The notes: generated by a model not told the origin, from the sequence alone. A stretch of DNA of 64,000 nt from Pseudisothecium myosuroides (GCA_951799445.1 OX637289.1:4938501-5002500); one strand, 5' to 3'. Counted from the stretch's first letter, positions 47,850-60,082 are shown. Numbers and translations are program-made.

Positions 47850-49787
47850 ACCTTTTAAAAAACTATTTAAAAGTAAAATGAAATAAAATAAAATAAAATA
47901 TTATAACACTAAAAATAAAATATCAACAAAATTTGAAACCTATCAAAAAATGTAGGTCAAAAGCTATTCACAAAATAGTGTGAGCTGAAATTTTTAAGAA
48001 AGTACATATTTTGACATTTCTATTTGTAAAAAATAGGAAAAAATGTTTATAAGGTTATTGCAAGAAAGAATGGTTGTTTTATTCCAGTTTGGCCGCTTTC
48101 AGCCTTTTGGAGGGAGTAGTATAAAATTAGGAAAAAAAATTTAATTTAAAATATAACCAATGTATACAATTGTAAGAAGAAGATAGCTTATAAAGGGAAA
48201 GTCCAAAGAAATTCTCTAAATAGGAAAACTAGAAAAGTGCAAAATTGCAAGAAAATAGATGTTTTGATGTTTTAATTTGTAAAAAATAGGATTTTTTTTT
48301 CAAAGAAACAAAAAATAAACCATTTGGAAAGACTTCATGGTAAAGAGATTTCACCTAAAAATGATCTTGAAACTATCCTCCATGTTCAAAATTGTGTGTG
48401 CAAGGGAACCCTCTTTGCATGAACTCAGAGCATATAAAATAAAATATTTTTAAATGCCCCTTGGTAGAAATATGACTTCCTACTATCAAAATAGACCATA
48501 GGAATTTTAACTCTAAATCATTACATTTGGTGATTCAACAGGACTCAAAAATCCTAAAACTCAAAACGTGACATAATAATTTCATTGATTTTTAAACATT
48601 AAATGTACTTTTTTAATTTAAAAAAAATATAAAATGTGATTGCACTCTAGACAAACATTTCCAATAAAAAATTTAAATTCATGCAAGGTTTGCTTCAAAT
48701 GTTACTGCAAAAGAAAGCTTCAGCAGTCGGCACTCCCCCTTGTGACAAATAACCAGTATCACTCTTTTTTTGCAATTACCATATATGTTCATTGCAACTA
48801 CATGCTCTTAATATGTTCTATTCCTTGCAATATTATATGATAGTTTTTAAAGAATTTTGTAAATCAATGTACCTTGTACAACTATTTTTGCTAGCTATTG
48901 TATTTTTTCCTTTTTGTTTTGGACTCTTAGCTCCTTGTATCTTTTTAGATGGCAATTGAGTGCTTACGGATGTGATAAAATTGACATGAACTCTTGGATT
49001 ATTTTTACTTAAATAGAACTCAACAAAAGAGCTTTTATAGGAGAATTTGGCATTTGATTGCAATTTAGTTACTACTACGTGCTTACACCGTACTTGCACG
49101 CATATGTTTCATGCAATTGAATTCCAAGTTTAAGTAAGTAATTTGTGCCTATCCAAGAGCTCATTCTCTCAAACATGTTGATTTCAAAACTTAAGAACTA
49201 TTTGTTGATTTACATCTAGCAGGACCATTAATAAAGAAATTGAACAAACATAACACTCACTGGAGAATCCAACATGGAAATCAAACAAGTGCACTATTTG
49301 TGTGCTTAAAAAGTAGACAAATGACCTCTTGTATCCAAACTGGATTCCTAGTCTTTGCTAGAGTATCCTAATGTATCGAATTCTATCAGGATTGAACAAG
49401 TTTTACTCTGGACTTCTAAGAAAATTCTCATATTTGTAGACATTTTGGATTTCTCCTATGAATAAGATGGAGGAGGTTTCTAAGGTGACATGATGCCTCC
49501 TAACCATCCTTGGAAAGAAAGGAAGAGGCACACTTGCCACAATACTATAACAAACATACCATCACCCTAGGGAACAACAATTCAACTGACATTTTAGAAC
49601 ACAATCATCCATCTATGTACTTCAACATGTAAGCCTTGCAAAGTCCTCCACTTGGAATGTTCTTATAAGTTCCCAAATGAAAACAAATAGATATAGAAAT
49701 GAATATGAATGACTTTATTCAAAAACACATTGGGTTACAGTATGACATGTATTTTGGCATCAAAGAGGACAATAAACCAACACACTA
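47850..49787. repeat. Duplication copy B, distal 3' flank of the second RING gene
   Basis: Matches 38400-40800 in order (ataacactaaaaataaaata; agactcttagctcc-type words; agcttttataggagaatttg), without the family C element that copy A carries at 39188. Partial family C termini (ggttattgcaagaa) are at about 47787 and 48053. No gene. Confidence 0.6.
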
Positions 49788-49975
49788 GGCAATTTCATTA
49801 AAATGGCAGTATTCCATGTGCCACTTTGACAGTGTACCATTTTCACCATCTAGGACAGATATTGATTTCATAACGGACGCTTTGAACCAACTAGGACAAG
49901 TATAGATTTAGAAAGGGCGTTCTGAACTGTTTTCAGGCCATTTAAAAAAAATATCACCATTTTAATGAAACTGCC
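49788..49975. mobile_element. Family B MITE, 188 bp
   Basis: Starts GGCAATTTCATTAAAATGGC and ends caccattttaatgaaactgcc. Absent at the equivalent place in duplication copy A (about 40795, aatgaacccgcagtccacg). The flanks have diverged and show no exact target duplication. Confidence 0.8.
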
Positions 49976-50137
49976 CATGAGTCCACGTTGAATCTCATTA
50001 TTTCAATGGCATGCTTGATCTGGTTGACAAAAAACTGTTCTCATTCTAAAGGTCACAAAATGGCAACTCACTAGTGGCGCAACCGAGTTTGTAAAGCGGC
50101 TGAAGTGGTTTGGCGAACTAAGAAGATCATGTACATT

Positions 50138-50578
50138 CTACGCCTGGTCGTTCCTTGAATTCACACACACAGATTCCATGGCCCTTGATTTTGGTTTCCT
50201 CATCAAACACAACTTACAACAGCCATCTCTCCTCGCACCTGGCTCCTCCTCCGAACGCGGAGCTGCACAGGGTGCAAATGCCGCACTGTCGGACCAATCC
50301 AGCATGTCATCATCCCAGCTGGCTTCCACCTCCTCCGCTGTTGGCAAGCCAAGCACCAACGCTCCGTGGGTGTCGAACGTCGGATCGGCGTCGCTGCTCA
50401 ACATGGTGGAGCACACGGGGCATGGCTTGGCCTGGCCTTGCAGGAAATCGTACATGCACGGCCAGCAGAAACAGTGGCCGCAGGCCGTCACCACGGGATT
50501 GGCCGGGGGGTCCAGCGCGCACAGATCGCACGCCACGACCTCCGACAACTGATCACAAACCAAACTCCAGAACTCCAT
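50138..50578 (-). CDS. RING-finger (C3HC4) protein, probable E3 ubiquitin ligase
   Basis: A 146-aa protein in one exon; ATG at 50578, TAG at 50138-50140. Residues about 17-57 form a C3HC4 RING: CDLC, 11 residues, CGHCFCWPC, then CPVC. The GHCFCWPC core resembles plant RMA ligases, which carry a C-terminal membrane anchor; here the tail is acidic then basic (EVEASWDDDMLDWS; EEEPGARRDGCCKLCLMRKP) with no hydrophobic segment, so it is either a soluble relative or missing an exon. It would pass ubiquitin from an E2 to substrates; targets are unknown. It is the intact member of a duplicated pair (the other, at 41.2 kb, has a premature stop). The absence of introns and transcripts leaves some doubt about the 3' end. 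Confidence 0.75.
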   Translation of the reverse strand: MEFWSLVCDQLSEVVACDLCALDPPANPVVTACGHCFCWPCMYDFLQGQAKPCPVCSTMLSSDADPTFDTHGALVLGLPTAEEVEASWDDDMLDWSDSAAFAPCAAPRSEEEPGARRDGCCKLCLMRKPKSRAMESVCVNSRNDQA

Positions 50579-52134
50579 GACCCTATATATGGTGGCTGCA
50601 AACCTCGATCAGCTAGCTAAAGAGCGCACACAGTGCGAGCCTGTAAGCACCTGCTGGCGAGGTACACAATCCTGTGCTCCGGCCCCTTCAATATCTTGAC
50701 TCCAGTTGGCAATCTCAAGCTCCCGCTCAAGCTCTCAACAAAACTCACAGTTCTCTAACTGTAACAACGACGAGCACATAAGCAGCCACCTGAAAACTCT
50801 CAGACCGAAAGCCCAACAGACGAAGTGGAAATGAATCTAGGGCACCAGGGTCACGGTCCTTTGTAGAGCCCACGGACCGCATGAATTCAGGACCAACTGC
50901 CCATAATTGCCTTCAAGCCTCGGTTGTGGAAATTTGGAGCCATCGAGTTCTCGGTAGTCGGCGAAAGCTACCAAGCGAAAAAGTCCTTGCGAGGCTCGTT
51001 CAGAGATTTTTTGGTGGGGGTGGTCGCACCACATGCACTCTGACTGGAATTTCGCAACAAAAAATGAACTATTCATCACAAACGATCGATGTATTGCATC
51101 ATGATCTTCTGTGATTGCTACTAATTACAAATACGATGACTGTCGACAACAACTCCTCAAGGTTCACAAGCAGCGGACGTCATCCAACACCAAATCAGCA
51201 GGCATGGTCAGGATAGATCAGAAAAGATCAGTCGTTCCAATCTCTAGGTTCCCTTCTTACCTGACCTCTTCAATCGTCTTCCACTTCATTGAATCAAATG
51301 AACTTGAGCTCCCATGATGCCGTGCAACGAACTCATAATGAGGGCCTTCAATATAATTACGAGTTCAGATAACTTGTATGGGATGAAAAGATCCCAAGTG
51401 CTTAACATTTCTTAATTCTTTTATAGACAAGAAGCAGAGTTGATGTAAATCGTAAGTTGGCTGTTTATCAATTGCTTCTTTTAGGGGTTGAATTTTGTTT
51501 CATGTTTTGGAGGTGAGGTGATGTTGCCAAGACATTGGATCGGGAATGCGGCTCTAGGATGGTGAGATTCAGACCCTCTCCAGCGATGCTTTGAACACAT
51601 CAGCCCGTTACACTTACGACAAAGACACGAGCTAGATTGGAGCAGTTGGAGACGAGCAGATGGAAAACAAATCCGAAAATGAACACAAGGCATCGAGAAT
51701 TGTAGAACCGAGATAAGAAATGAGGCAAGCCACTTTGAGACAGATGAACGGTGCAATACTTGAGGCCAAAACGAGACGCAAAATCACACAAGATATCTCA
51801 TTGATCGATGACCACTTGACCAGCAGTACAGTCTCTTAACTGCGAATCATCTGCTGCCTAGAAATAGTTCATTTTTCACCTTGTCTCAGACACTGAGGTA
51901 GACGCTGCAAAGCTCAACAATCTAAACTCCACGTTTCTATCGTTTCACAAATTGAAAAGATTGGTCTGCAACATACGAACAATCCATTCTAATTCAGCAT
52001 TTCCAAAATCAATTTGTAGGTACGAAGGAACGATTTCATAGCCTCTATCAAAAGAAACCTTGACTCTTCATAGTTAGTAATTGCATATGGCATCTAAATG
52101 TTGCGTTCTACAGTCTGCTAGAACCACTTTACAC
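50579..52134. repeat. Duplication copy B, 5' flank of the second RING gene
   Basis: Colinear with 41417-43220. It holds the empty target site of the 42.8-kb family B element at 52008-52016. No independent gene. Confidence 0.6.
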
Positions 52135-52138
52135 TTGC

Positions 52139-52984
52139 GGTTGATTGCAAGAAACACTTGTACTATTTGTTGCGTTTTGCATTTTTGGACTTTTAGTACT
52201 TTTTGTATTATGAGTCACCTTCAGTACTATTGAAGGCATGGAACATAAAATTTGAATGGTCAATTGGATCTCAAATTTACTATTCTGACAATATGTGATG
52301 TTCATCATTGGATGACAAAAATGGATGGAAAAAACTTTATTTGCCATTAAAAAACAATTTACATTGGCAAATAGAAGGCATTACAAGCCCCAGCAGTACT
52401 ATTGAGTCTTTCTATGTACCCTGAAGTACTATTTTGAGCCACATGCTACAATTTACCCTAGAAAATGAGACTTTCATGTTTCTATTTTTGAAAATTAGGA
52501 AATGAGTTTGAAAAATTTATTTTAAAAATGGCCATTGTTGCCGATTAAGAACAAAGTAGGAATATCAAAGTTAGAACTAAAAAAACCATTTTTAATTCAA
52601 CATAAATTCATCCTGAATATAGCACACTTTAGGCCAATATAAAACACACTTGGAAAATGTTTTTGGAAATCCCTCTTCTGAGAAGGTGTATTTCTATTAG
52701 AAGAGGTAGCCTACCAAATTTAATGATGTAATCCCTCAAAAAAGGTACTCGATAGTACTAAAAACCACCAGAACTACATGTGTGACATATATTCAAAATT
52801 AATTTTCACCTATTAAATTAATTTTGAAAAAATTGAAATAATTCAAGTGCATTTTCTATTGCTATAAGAAGCTTGCTTTTGAATTTCATGTTCATTCAAT
52901 TGTTTTTGCAACACTTATAGGACAAAACAACTTCCACATTGAACGTGTAACGGGAAATAATACAAGTGTTTCTTGCAATCACCT
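52139..52984. mobile_element. Family C element, 846 bp
   Basis: Starts GGTTGATTGCAAGAAACACT and ends aagtgtttcttgcaatcacct, flanked by TTGC at 52135-52138 and 52985-52988. Duplication copy A has the uninterrupted site (ttttcacttgccaacaagaa, near 43260). The inside (for example ccctcttctgagaaggtgta) matches the copy at 53909-55373 in reverse. Confidence 0.9.
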
Positions 52985-52988
52985 TTGC

Positions 52989-53904
52989 CAACAAGAAAAT
53001 ACGGAAATTTGACCGCTCTAAAAATAATAAGTTAGTAACTAAGCACAAGAGCAAAAAGTAGCAATATTGGAGGCATCCACCTTATACTCTATAGTGTGGG
53101 ATAGAGCAACTATCTCTTGAAAGAAGCAGCATGCTCGCCTTCCAAATATTTAGAAAATTATCCCCACAGGCCCTCACAAAAAGTGTTATAAATAAACCAA
53201 CATTTTTGTAAGTGATCATCAAATATTGCCACATGTTCAATGCTGTAGGATAGAGCAACTATCTCTTGAAAGAGGCAACCTACTTGCCTTCCAAATATTT
53301 TAGATTTTCTTGGGTATACACTCTTGGATGTTTTAATTTGTACAAAATAGGAAAAAAAAATTCCAAGAAACTAAAAAAATTTCATTTGGAAGGACTTCTT
53401 GTTTATAGGATTTGACAAAAAAAAATTAGGTCAAAACCATCTCTAATGTTTAAAAGTGCGTGCACAAGGGAGGCCTATTTGCACGAATGTGGAGGACATA
53501 AAATAATATATTTTTAGATGCCCTTTAATAGGAATATGTCTGCCTACTATAGGAATATATCATAGAAATTTCAGCTGGAAATCATTAAATTAAAACACTC
53601 AACAATGTAAAAAATTCCTAAACTCGAAGGTATAACAAATGAACACAATTGACTTTTAAATATAAAGTGATTTTTTGAAAATATTGAAAAATAAGGGATA
53701 CAATTACAATCAAAAACTCTAGAAATAATTTTTTGGAGGGCCATTAGGTTCATAATTCAAATATTATAACATTGAATAAAATTTGGTTTTGCAAAACGCT
53801 ATCAAAATGGTCTTTCTTGCAATGAACCAATAAATCTTATGAAGATTACTAATATTCTATCTATAATCAAACTTAAACGGAATTTTTTATTTTTTATTTC
53901 AAAT
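52989..53904. repeat. End of duplication copy B and AT-rich DNA
   Basis: 52989-53300 matches 43265-43590. After that, sequence resembling 38550-38900 / 48300-48620 recurs in part (aaaaccatctctaatgtt; cctactataggaatat). No gene. Confidence 0.55.
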
Positions 53905-53908
53905 TTTA

Positions 53909-55373
53909 GGGTGATTGCAAGAAACACTTGTCCTATTTTCCATCACACGTTTAATGCAAAAGTTGTTTTGTGCCATAAGTATTGCAATAATGATTGAATG
54001 AACGTGAAATTCAAAAGCAAGCTTCCTATAGCAATAGAATATGCACTTAAAATATTTCAAATTTTTCAAAATTAATTCAATAGGTGGAATTGAATTTTGA
54101 TAATATGTCACACATGCGGTTTTGGTGGGTTTTAGTACTATTGAGTACCTTTTTTGAAGAGTTACATTGTAAGATTTGGTAGGCTAGCTCTTCTAATAGA
54201 AATACAAATCATTGCACAAAACACTTGTACTATTTTCTGTCACATGATGCATGTTGGTTAGTTTTTTGGCTATAGCTTTTGTGATCTGGCTCCAAATGAT
54301 TTGAAATTTATAGACAAGGTACTGATGACTATTATACACCTTTCATGATTTTTTGGAATTTAAAAAAAAAAATTTACTATTTAAAATAGCCCCCAATAAT
54401 GTGTCATACTTGCCAATTTGGAGGTTTTTAGTACTATATAGTACCCATAAAAATGAATTTAGAGCTGAATTTTGGTAGAGATGATCTTCTAGTAGACTTG
54501 TAGCTATTGTCTAAAGGAATTCTAAAATAATTAATTTTGTGTTGTGTGGAAGTCCACAAAGTGAGATCTTTCTGCTTGCATTATAAAACACATAAAACAT
54601 TATTTTGGTATATTTTTTGGTGAATGACCATCTCCATAGAGTTGTTACAAATGGACAATTTTTATTTTATTTATTTAATTTTATTTCCTATTTTTAAATA
54701 ATTAAAACATCAAAATATCTATTTTCTTGAGATTTGGCACTTTTTTAGTTGTCCAACTTAGAAAAATTTCTATGCATTTTCTTTGGTGGTTACCTTCATC
54801 TTAAAGGTGTATACATTAGTCATTTTTTTTTAAAATTTTTAAATTATCTTTCTATTTTTAAAGTACTCCAGAAAAAAATGGGAAGTACTGTTCAAAACAC
54901 AACAAAATTGACAGGTGTTTCGTGCAATCACCCATACACCTTCTCAGGAGAGGGATTTCCAAAAACATGTTCTAAGTGTGTGTTACATTGGCCTAAAGTG
55001 TGCTCTATTCAAATTGAATTTATGTTGAATTAAAAAATTGTTTTTGTGGTTTTTATGGTGAATGACCATCCCCATAGAATTACTACAAATGGGCAATTTT
55101 TATTTTTTTTATTTTCGTTTTTTTTCTATTTAAAACTAATTAAAGCATCAAAGTGTTTATTTTCTTGAGATTTGGCACTTTTCTAGTTTTCCCACTTAGA
55201 AAATTTTTCTATGTTTTTCCTTCCCTAGATATCTTCATCTTAAAGGTATATACATTGGCCATATTTTTTAATTTAAAAAAAATTAATTTCCTAATTTTAA
55301 AGTACTCCAAAAAAAAATCATGAGTACTATTGCAAAATGCAACAAATAGGACAAGTGTTTCTTGCAATCACCC
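53909..55373. mobile_element. Family C element with another family C copy nested inside
   Basis: Starts GGGTGATTGCAAGAAACACT and ends with the inverse, flanked by TTTA at 53905-53908 and 55374-55377. Total 1465 bp; without the nested copy and its duplicated ATAC it is 733 bp, close to the 728 bp of other members. The uninterrupted version of the nested site can be read in reverse in the element at 52139 (near 52675-52705). Confidence 0.9.
54206..54933. mobile_element. Family C element nested in another, 728 bp
   Basis: Starts aaatcattgcacaaaacact and ends gtttcgtgcaatcaccc, flanked by ATAC at 54202-54205 and 54934-54937. Joining the flanks through one ATAC gives aatagaaatacaccttctc, which exists uninterrupted (reverse complement) in the copy at 52139. 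Same length as 39188-39915. Confidence 0.88.
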
Positions 55374-55377
55374 TTTA

Positions 55378-55702
55378 TTGAAAAATATTAGGTGTTACAG
55401 CAATTGATTTAATCATAAAGGTATGATCTATTGACTATAACTTTCAACCTTTTCTTGAAATTCATCATTAGATTGTTATTCTAATTTGCATGGAATAATA
55501 CATGGAATAATACATCTCTACAATTTTGGAGATCTAGACTATCCCCTAGTCCTTGAGGAGGTAATACTTAATAATTTTAATTATTTGAAAAGAACCTTTA
55601 CTGATGAATCTCTCCAAATGAAAAACAAACAAATCAATGTAGCCACCGTCTAAAGAACACTACTCCTAAGCCATTCATCTATGGCTATCCATTCATATGT
55701 AT
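55378..55702. other. AT-rich spacer
   Basis: Nothing recognisable between the family C element and the family B/A nest. Confidence 0.5.
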
Positions 55703-56699
55703 AGCAAATTTCATTAACCCCTAAAGGCCCAAGGCCTTTTTTCTGCCAAAAAACACTCAAAACTGCCATTTCTATAGCAAGGAGTAAAAAAATTTGAAAA
55801 ATGTTTTTTTTGCACATCTAACCATAGGATCTTACACCTAATTAGTATGAGAATGTATGGAAAAAATTTCAGGATTTTTGACCGCTCAAATTGCAAGATA
55901 TTTGCGTTTAAAGTGGAAAAAACAAGGATTTCAGCACATTGCGGGACTAGATTTTTTGACTTTAAACATTTTTAACTTAAAATTTTTGCACTACAGAGTT
56001 TGAGATTTAAATCTTTATAGTGGAGAATTGAGTTGAGAGTCTAGGGAAAAAAAACATTCAAAAAAACTTAATTATCATTCCTAAAAAATTTATTAAGTAG
56101 AAGTAGGTACAAGATAGAAGGAAAATCCAAAATATTAATATATTTTAGATGGAATTAAAATACACTAATCCCAATGGTGAGATTGTTATAGCAAGTAAAC
56201 TAAACCATGAGAATTCTTTTTTTTGAAAAATTGCAAAAAGAGCATTCAGAAATGAATTCTACAAGTTAATTTTTTCAAGAAGATACTCTAACTGCCCAAA
56301 AAACAAGAATGTCCATAACTTTCTCATAACAAATCCAAATGAAATGAATCAAAGCTTTCCAGATAGACAAAAATATAACCTACAGGAAGGAAAATATTTT
56401 TAAAAAAAATCAAATTTTTGCCAAATTTTTTTGTCCACACCTTCTATTAAAATTTTAGCTTAAAATATGGAAATCTCCAGTCATATGTACCTGCCCAAAA
56501 TTTCTATACAACCAAAAAACGCATGCCGGTCCTTTAGGGGTTAAAATGGCGCCATTCTAGAACTGTGGCACTTTTCTAAAACATCCATCATAAATCTAGA
56601 CCTCTCTAAGATGGTTCAAGACCGCATGATCTGAAATCTATATCTATCCTAGATGGTCAAAATGGCACGCGGAACACTGCCATTTTAATGAAATTCCCC
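55703..56699. mobile_element. Family B MITE, split by a nested family A element
   Basis: gcaaatttcaTTAA before the A element joins aaatggcgccattc after it to form a family B left end. The right end is tgccattttaatgaaattcccc at about 56678-56699. Without the A insert it is about 170 bp. The TTAA hit by A is part of the B terminal repeat itself. Confidence 0.75.
55718..56540 (+). mobile_element. Family A TTAA-type MITE, 823-bp copy
   Basis: Flanked by TTAA at 55714-55717 and 56541-56544. Starts CCCCTAAAGGCCCAAGGCC and ends CCGGTCCTTTAGGGG. Colinear with the 933-bp copies but about 110 bp shorter near the right end and more diverged. Confidence 0.9.
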
Positions 56700-57375
56700 A
56701 TATCTTATAAGTATCAAAATGATCAAACATTCTATTGTACAAGTGCATGCACGGTGTTGTATTTGAGCATGATTCAAGGTTTACATCTTCATAAGACTAA
56801 CATGTCTTGTGCTATTGCCATTGCCAAAATATAAGTAATTAAAAATAATTTTTTAATTTTTTTAATTCAATAAAACTTTGAATACGATGTGAAAGGTTCA
56901 GCGTTCTTGATACAAAGAAAAAACTTTATCCACAAAGGAGTGCAAGGGCTTTGTTTGGTGGCATTTGGACATGCAATGTATAGTAAAAGTTATGGTTTTT
57001 CCAGAAATAAAAGATTAACTAGTTCGATTTTTTAATTTAAAAATAATTCAAAAATCCATGACTTTCACACTATAGGTCTAAATGCAACAAAACAAGGTCC
57101 ATGCACCTCTTCTTGCGGAGAGCTTGCAACAACACCAAGAAACTAATGGTATCAAACAAACAAACTAAGTAATAAAAAATATCCACATGAAAGATGTTAA
57201 TTGTTGAATAATCAATCCAAATGAATGTCTTACCATAGTTTTATACATAATTTGTATTCAAGGAGTCAAATAAGGTACAATATATGCAGTTCCCTCCAGA
57301 CCTTTAAGGCTTGATTTGCCTTTTGCTGGTTCTATATCTCGTTCTATATATTGATCTTAGTTCTTAGTATTAATG
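56700..57375. other. AT-rich spacer, no gene seen
   Basis: Contains a stretch (gtgcaagggctttgtttggtg, near 56940) resembling 36590-36680, another repeat of unknown type. No coding signal. Confidence 0.5.
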
Positions 57376-57523
57376 GGCAATTTCATAAAAATGGCGATAT
57401 TATTTTAAAATGGCATGAAAACAATTCATAACGGCCGTTATGAAATCTATACTTGTCCTAGATGGTGAAAATGACACACCGTCAAAGTGGCACTTGGAAT
57501 ACCGCCATTTTAATGAAATTGCC
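57376..57523. mobile_element. Family B MITE, 148 bp
   Basis: Starts GGCAATTTCATAAAAATGGC and ends accgccattttaatgaaattgcc. Flanks show no exact duplication. It lies about 320 bp past the stop codon of the BTB gene. Confidence 0.75.
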
Positions 57524-57845
57524 CATGTAAGTTTTGTGGACTTGACTGTCATAACTTTGGTAGACCTTTGAAATCCGCCATTTTCACAACTAAATGTGAC
57601 TATACGACCATACAGATTCCTATTAAAATCAATTCCTCACTTTCCGGTAAGTTGCAAAATTTTAAGTGTCCTTGAGCTTTGTGACTGAATCACAAACTCT
57701 GCAACCCAACCAGCCGCCCACCCATTGCTCAACCTGAATAAAACTTTCAGCAAATTACATGAACTCATGAACCAAATTCATTCAAGAACGTCCTCGGATA
57801 CAGAATTGGATACACCAATCCACTTCAGCTCAATTGCACTTCAGC

Positions 57846-59213
57846 TTATTGCACGTCTGCTTCCATGTCAGCTAAATGTAGCAATGCATCCTCTTCAGCT
57901 GGCCAGTTTCTTTTCATCAGAATAATAAGCGACTTGTTGCAGATAAATCTTTCGGAGATAATACTGTTCCCCTGTAAGAGCTCCAGCTGCTGCTGTAATG
58001 GCAAAGTCAGAAACAAATCTTCTAAAGCTTGTTTAAACCCCCAAGTAACAAGGATGTCATTCTGTATGCTGGGCTCAAGATTAATGCAGAGATACTTCCA
58101 ACTCTCGAACAGTAACACTCGATCTGGAATTCTCAACAGCAGACGTCCAGCGACCACCTCTCGGAAAATGAATATCACAAGCTTAAAAAATCGTATTGTA
58201 ACCCTTTCTGAAGCTGGTTTTGTACGCTCCATAAGCTGGGCTGAATCAATTATCGGATAAAACCACTCCAAATGCACCAAGCACTTGATCACTTCTTCAG
58301 CCACTTGCGTCTTCAGTAAAAGTTCCAGTGCCCAACAGAGTGCCTCAAGTTTTCCTTCCAAGCCAGAAACACTCCCAACGTCAATGTCTAGAATCCCAGT
58401 TTCTCCGTAAAGGTCGTCAAAGATGGCATTCTTACGGCAGTCCTCATAGAAACTCTCCAGCATTTCCTTCACCTCCTTGCTGACAATTGTGACCATGCCC
58501 ATTTCAAAAGCAGAATCCATTTCGCTGTGTCGAATGCTGCTGAACATTTCCTCAAACAAAGATTGAGCATTCAAGAAGCTCTCTCTATCAAGATCACCTC
58601 TGTTTTTGGGACACAAAGCGATACGTATGCTGTGTGCAATCTGGTGGCTTAACAATCTCTTACGATACTCCTCGTTGTCATGTTTGCCGATCTGCAACCG
58701 AGCAACCAGATCCTCGGCCTGGCTTTTGGGAAAATCTGGAGATGATGAGAATTGTCGAATCCTAAGCTCATCCTCCACAGACCAAAGTATGGTTGACAAA
58801 TACCAACAAATGGAATTCACCAATTCGAGAAACTCGATCTGAGATGCAACTCGCAGAAGCTCTAGACTGGATTTGACGTCCTTGAAGTTTTTGCGGAGAG
58901 GCGTGTACATGCGGGAAAAGCAGTCTGCGTAAGATATAACTGGCAGCCCGAGGATGAGCTCCACATTGAATTCCGTGGAAGGTGGTGCATCTGGATGTGT
59001 CCATCTTCTGCTTAAGCACGCTTGAAAGTACTTGCTGTGTTTCTTCAACTGAGTGGAATGCATTTTCAAGACTGCCAAGGGCTCTCGGCTGCCAAGGTTG
59101 GTCACTTTATGTTCGTTGATTCCATAATTGGGGACCAGGCAAATGGAAACATCTTGATCTGCGTTTGTGCCGCCACACCACATTGTCATCGGCAATTGCT
59201 GCTCAGGCTCCAT
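57846..59213 (-). CDS. BTB/POZ domain protein (plant At3g05675-like family)
   Basis: A single-exon protein of 455 aa if the ATG at 59213 (MEPEQQLPMTMWCGG) is used; an in-frame ATG at 59261 would give 471 aa. I prefer the first because of G at +4. Stop TAA at 57846-57848. Residues about 15-130 form a BTB/POZ-like fold: DVSICLV, LAVLKMHSTQLKKHSKYFQA and a later VKSSLELLRVASQIEFLELV, as in adaptors that hand substrates to CUL3 ubiquitin ligases. The helical C-terminal half (LEALCWALELLLKTQVAEEV; EVVAGRLLLRIPDRVLLFES) is typical of the plant family that includes Arabidopsis At3g05675. No break is visible. Substrates and process are unknown. The family call is from recognised architecture, not an alignment. 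Confidence 0.85.
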   Translation of the reverse strand: MEPEQQLPMTMWCGGTNADQDVSICLVPNYGINEHKVTNLGSREPLAVLKMHSTQLKKHSKYFQACLSRRWTHPDAPPSTEFNVELILGLPVISYADCFSRMYTPLRKNFKDVKSSLELLRVASQIEFLELVNSICWYLSTILWSVEDELRIRQFSSSPDFPKSQAEDLVARLQIGKHDNEEYRKRLLSHQIAHSIRIALCPKNRGDLDRESFLNAQSLFEEMFSSIRHSEMDSAFEMGMVTIVSKEVKEMLESFYEDCRKNAIFDDLYGETGILDIDVGSVSGLEGKLEALCWALELLLKTQVAEEVIKCLVHLEWFYPIIDSAQLMERTKPASERVTIRFFKLVIFIFREVVAGRLLLRIPDRVLLFESWKYLCINLEPSIQNDILVTWGFKQALEDLFLTLPLQQQLELLQGNSIISERFICNKSLIILMKRNWPAEEDALLHLADMEADVQ

Positions 59214-59261
59214 TTGTGGATCTTCAAGACGTAACCTGGATACATGTACCAATGGACACAT

Positions 59262-60077
59262 GTGTGTGATCACGAGTTTTATATAAATAACTCTAACTAA
59301 TTTAAGTTAAGTACATTCAGGACTCACTATATGTGTATGCGCACAGGGTGTGTTATTGAATCGCTACATTATTTGGCTGAACTGAGAAAACTGCCTTAAA
59401 ATTGAACCACAGCTAGACATGTCCATCGACTATTATAGTTTTGCAGGACCGATACTAGCTGAGTGAATTAACTCTTAAAGGATATTTCAAGTCCGGCTTC
59501 ATTTAATTTCTATATTAAAACACACATTTCAAATAGTTGATATTTTTCACATGAAGTAGTGTATATTTCAACCAAAACCTCATTTTCTCATAACTAAAAA
59601 CATCAAATTGAAGTTTATATGTTTTTTAACTTTTTTTGAAGAAATTTCTTTGAAATTTTCTTAAAATAGATTGAAATTTTTTAGAGAAACGAAAATAATA
59701 GAGACAAACATGATGGTACAATCGGTATACTCCTTGAGCTCACACCAAGAGGAATTCAATAGAAAAAGTTCAAAACTAAGTGGTGCATTTTGAGCTTTCA
59801 AGATGCTATCTTCAAAGTATCACAAAAATTACAATTTCAACAATTTAAAAAAAATTAAAATGGAGTAAAAAGTAGATTGTTGCGACTACATTTCCTTGGT
59901 TAAACTAAAAATTATTTAAAATGGAGAACTTAGTATGTGAACAATCAAGTTTTGAATTTCATAATGCTTGTGGGGCTTGCAATGATTGTCTTGGAAGGGC
60001 AAATGAAAAGTATCGACATCTATATTTCAAGCACGTACCTTATTGTCCTATTCATTCAAAAAATTAACCTTTGAGGG
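59262..60077. other. BTB gene 5' flank, AT-rich
   Basis: Should contain the BTB promoter and 5' UTR. No distinct motif can be supported and no other gene is seen. Confidence 0.5.
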
Positions 60078-60082
60078 ATTTG

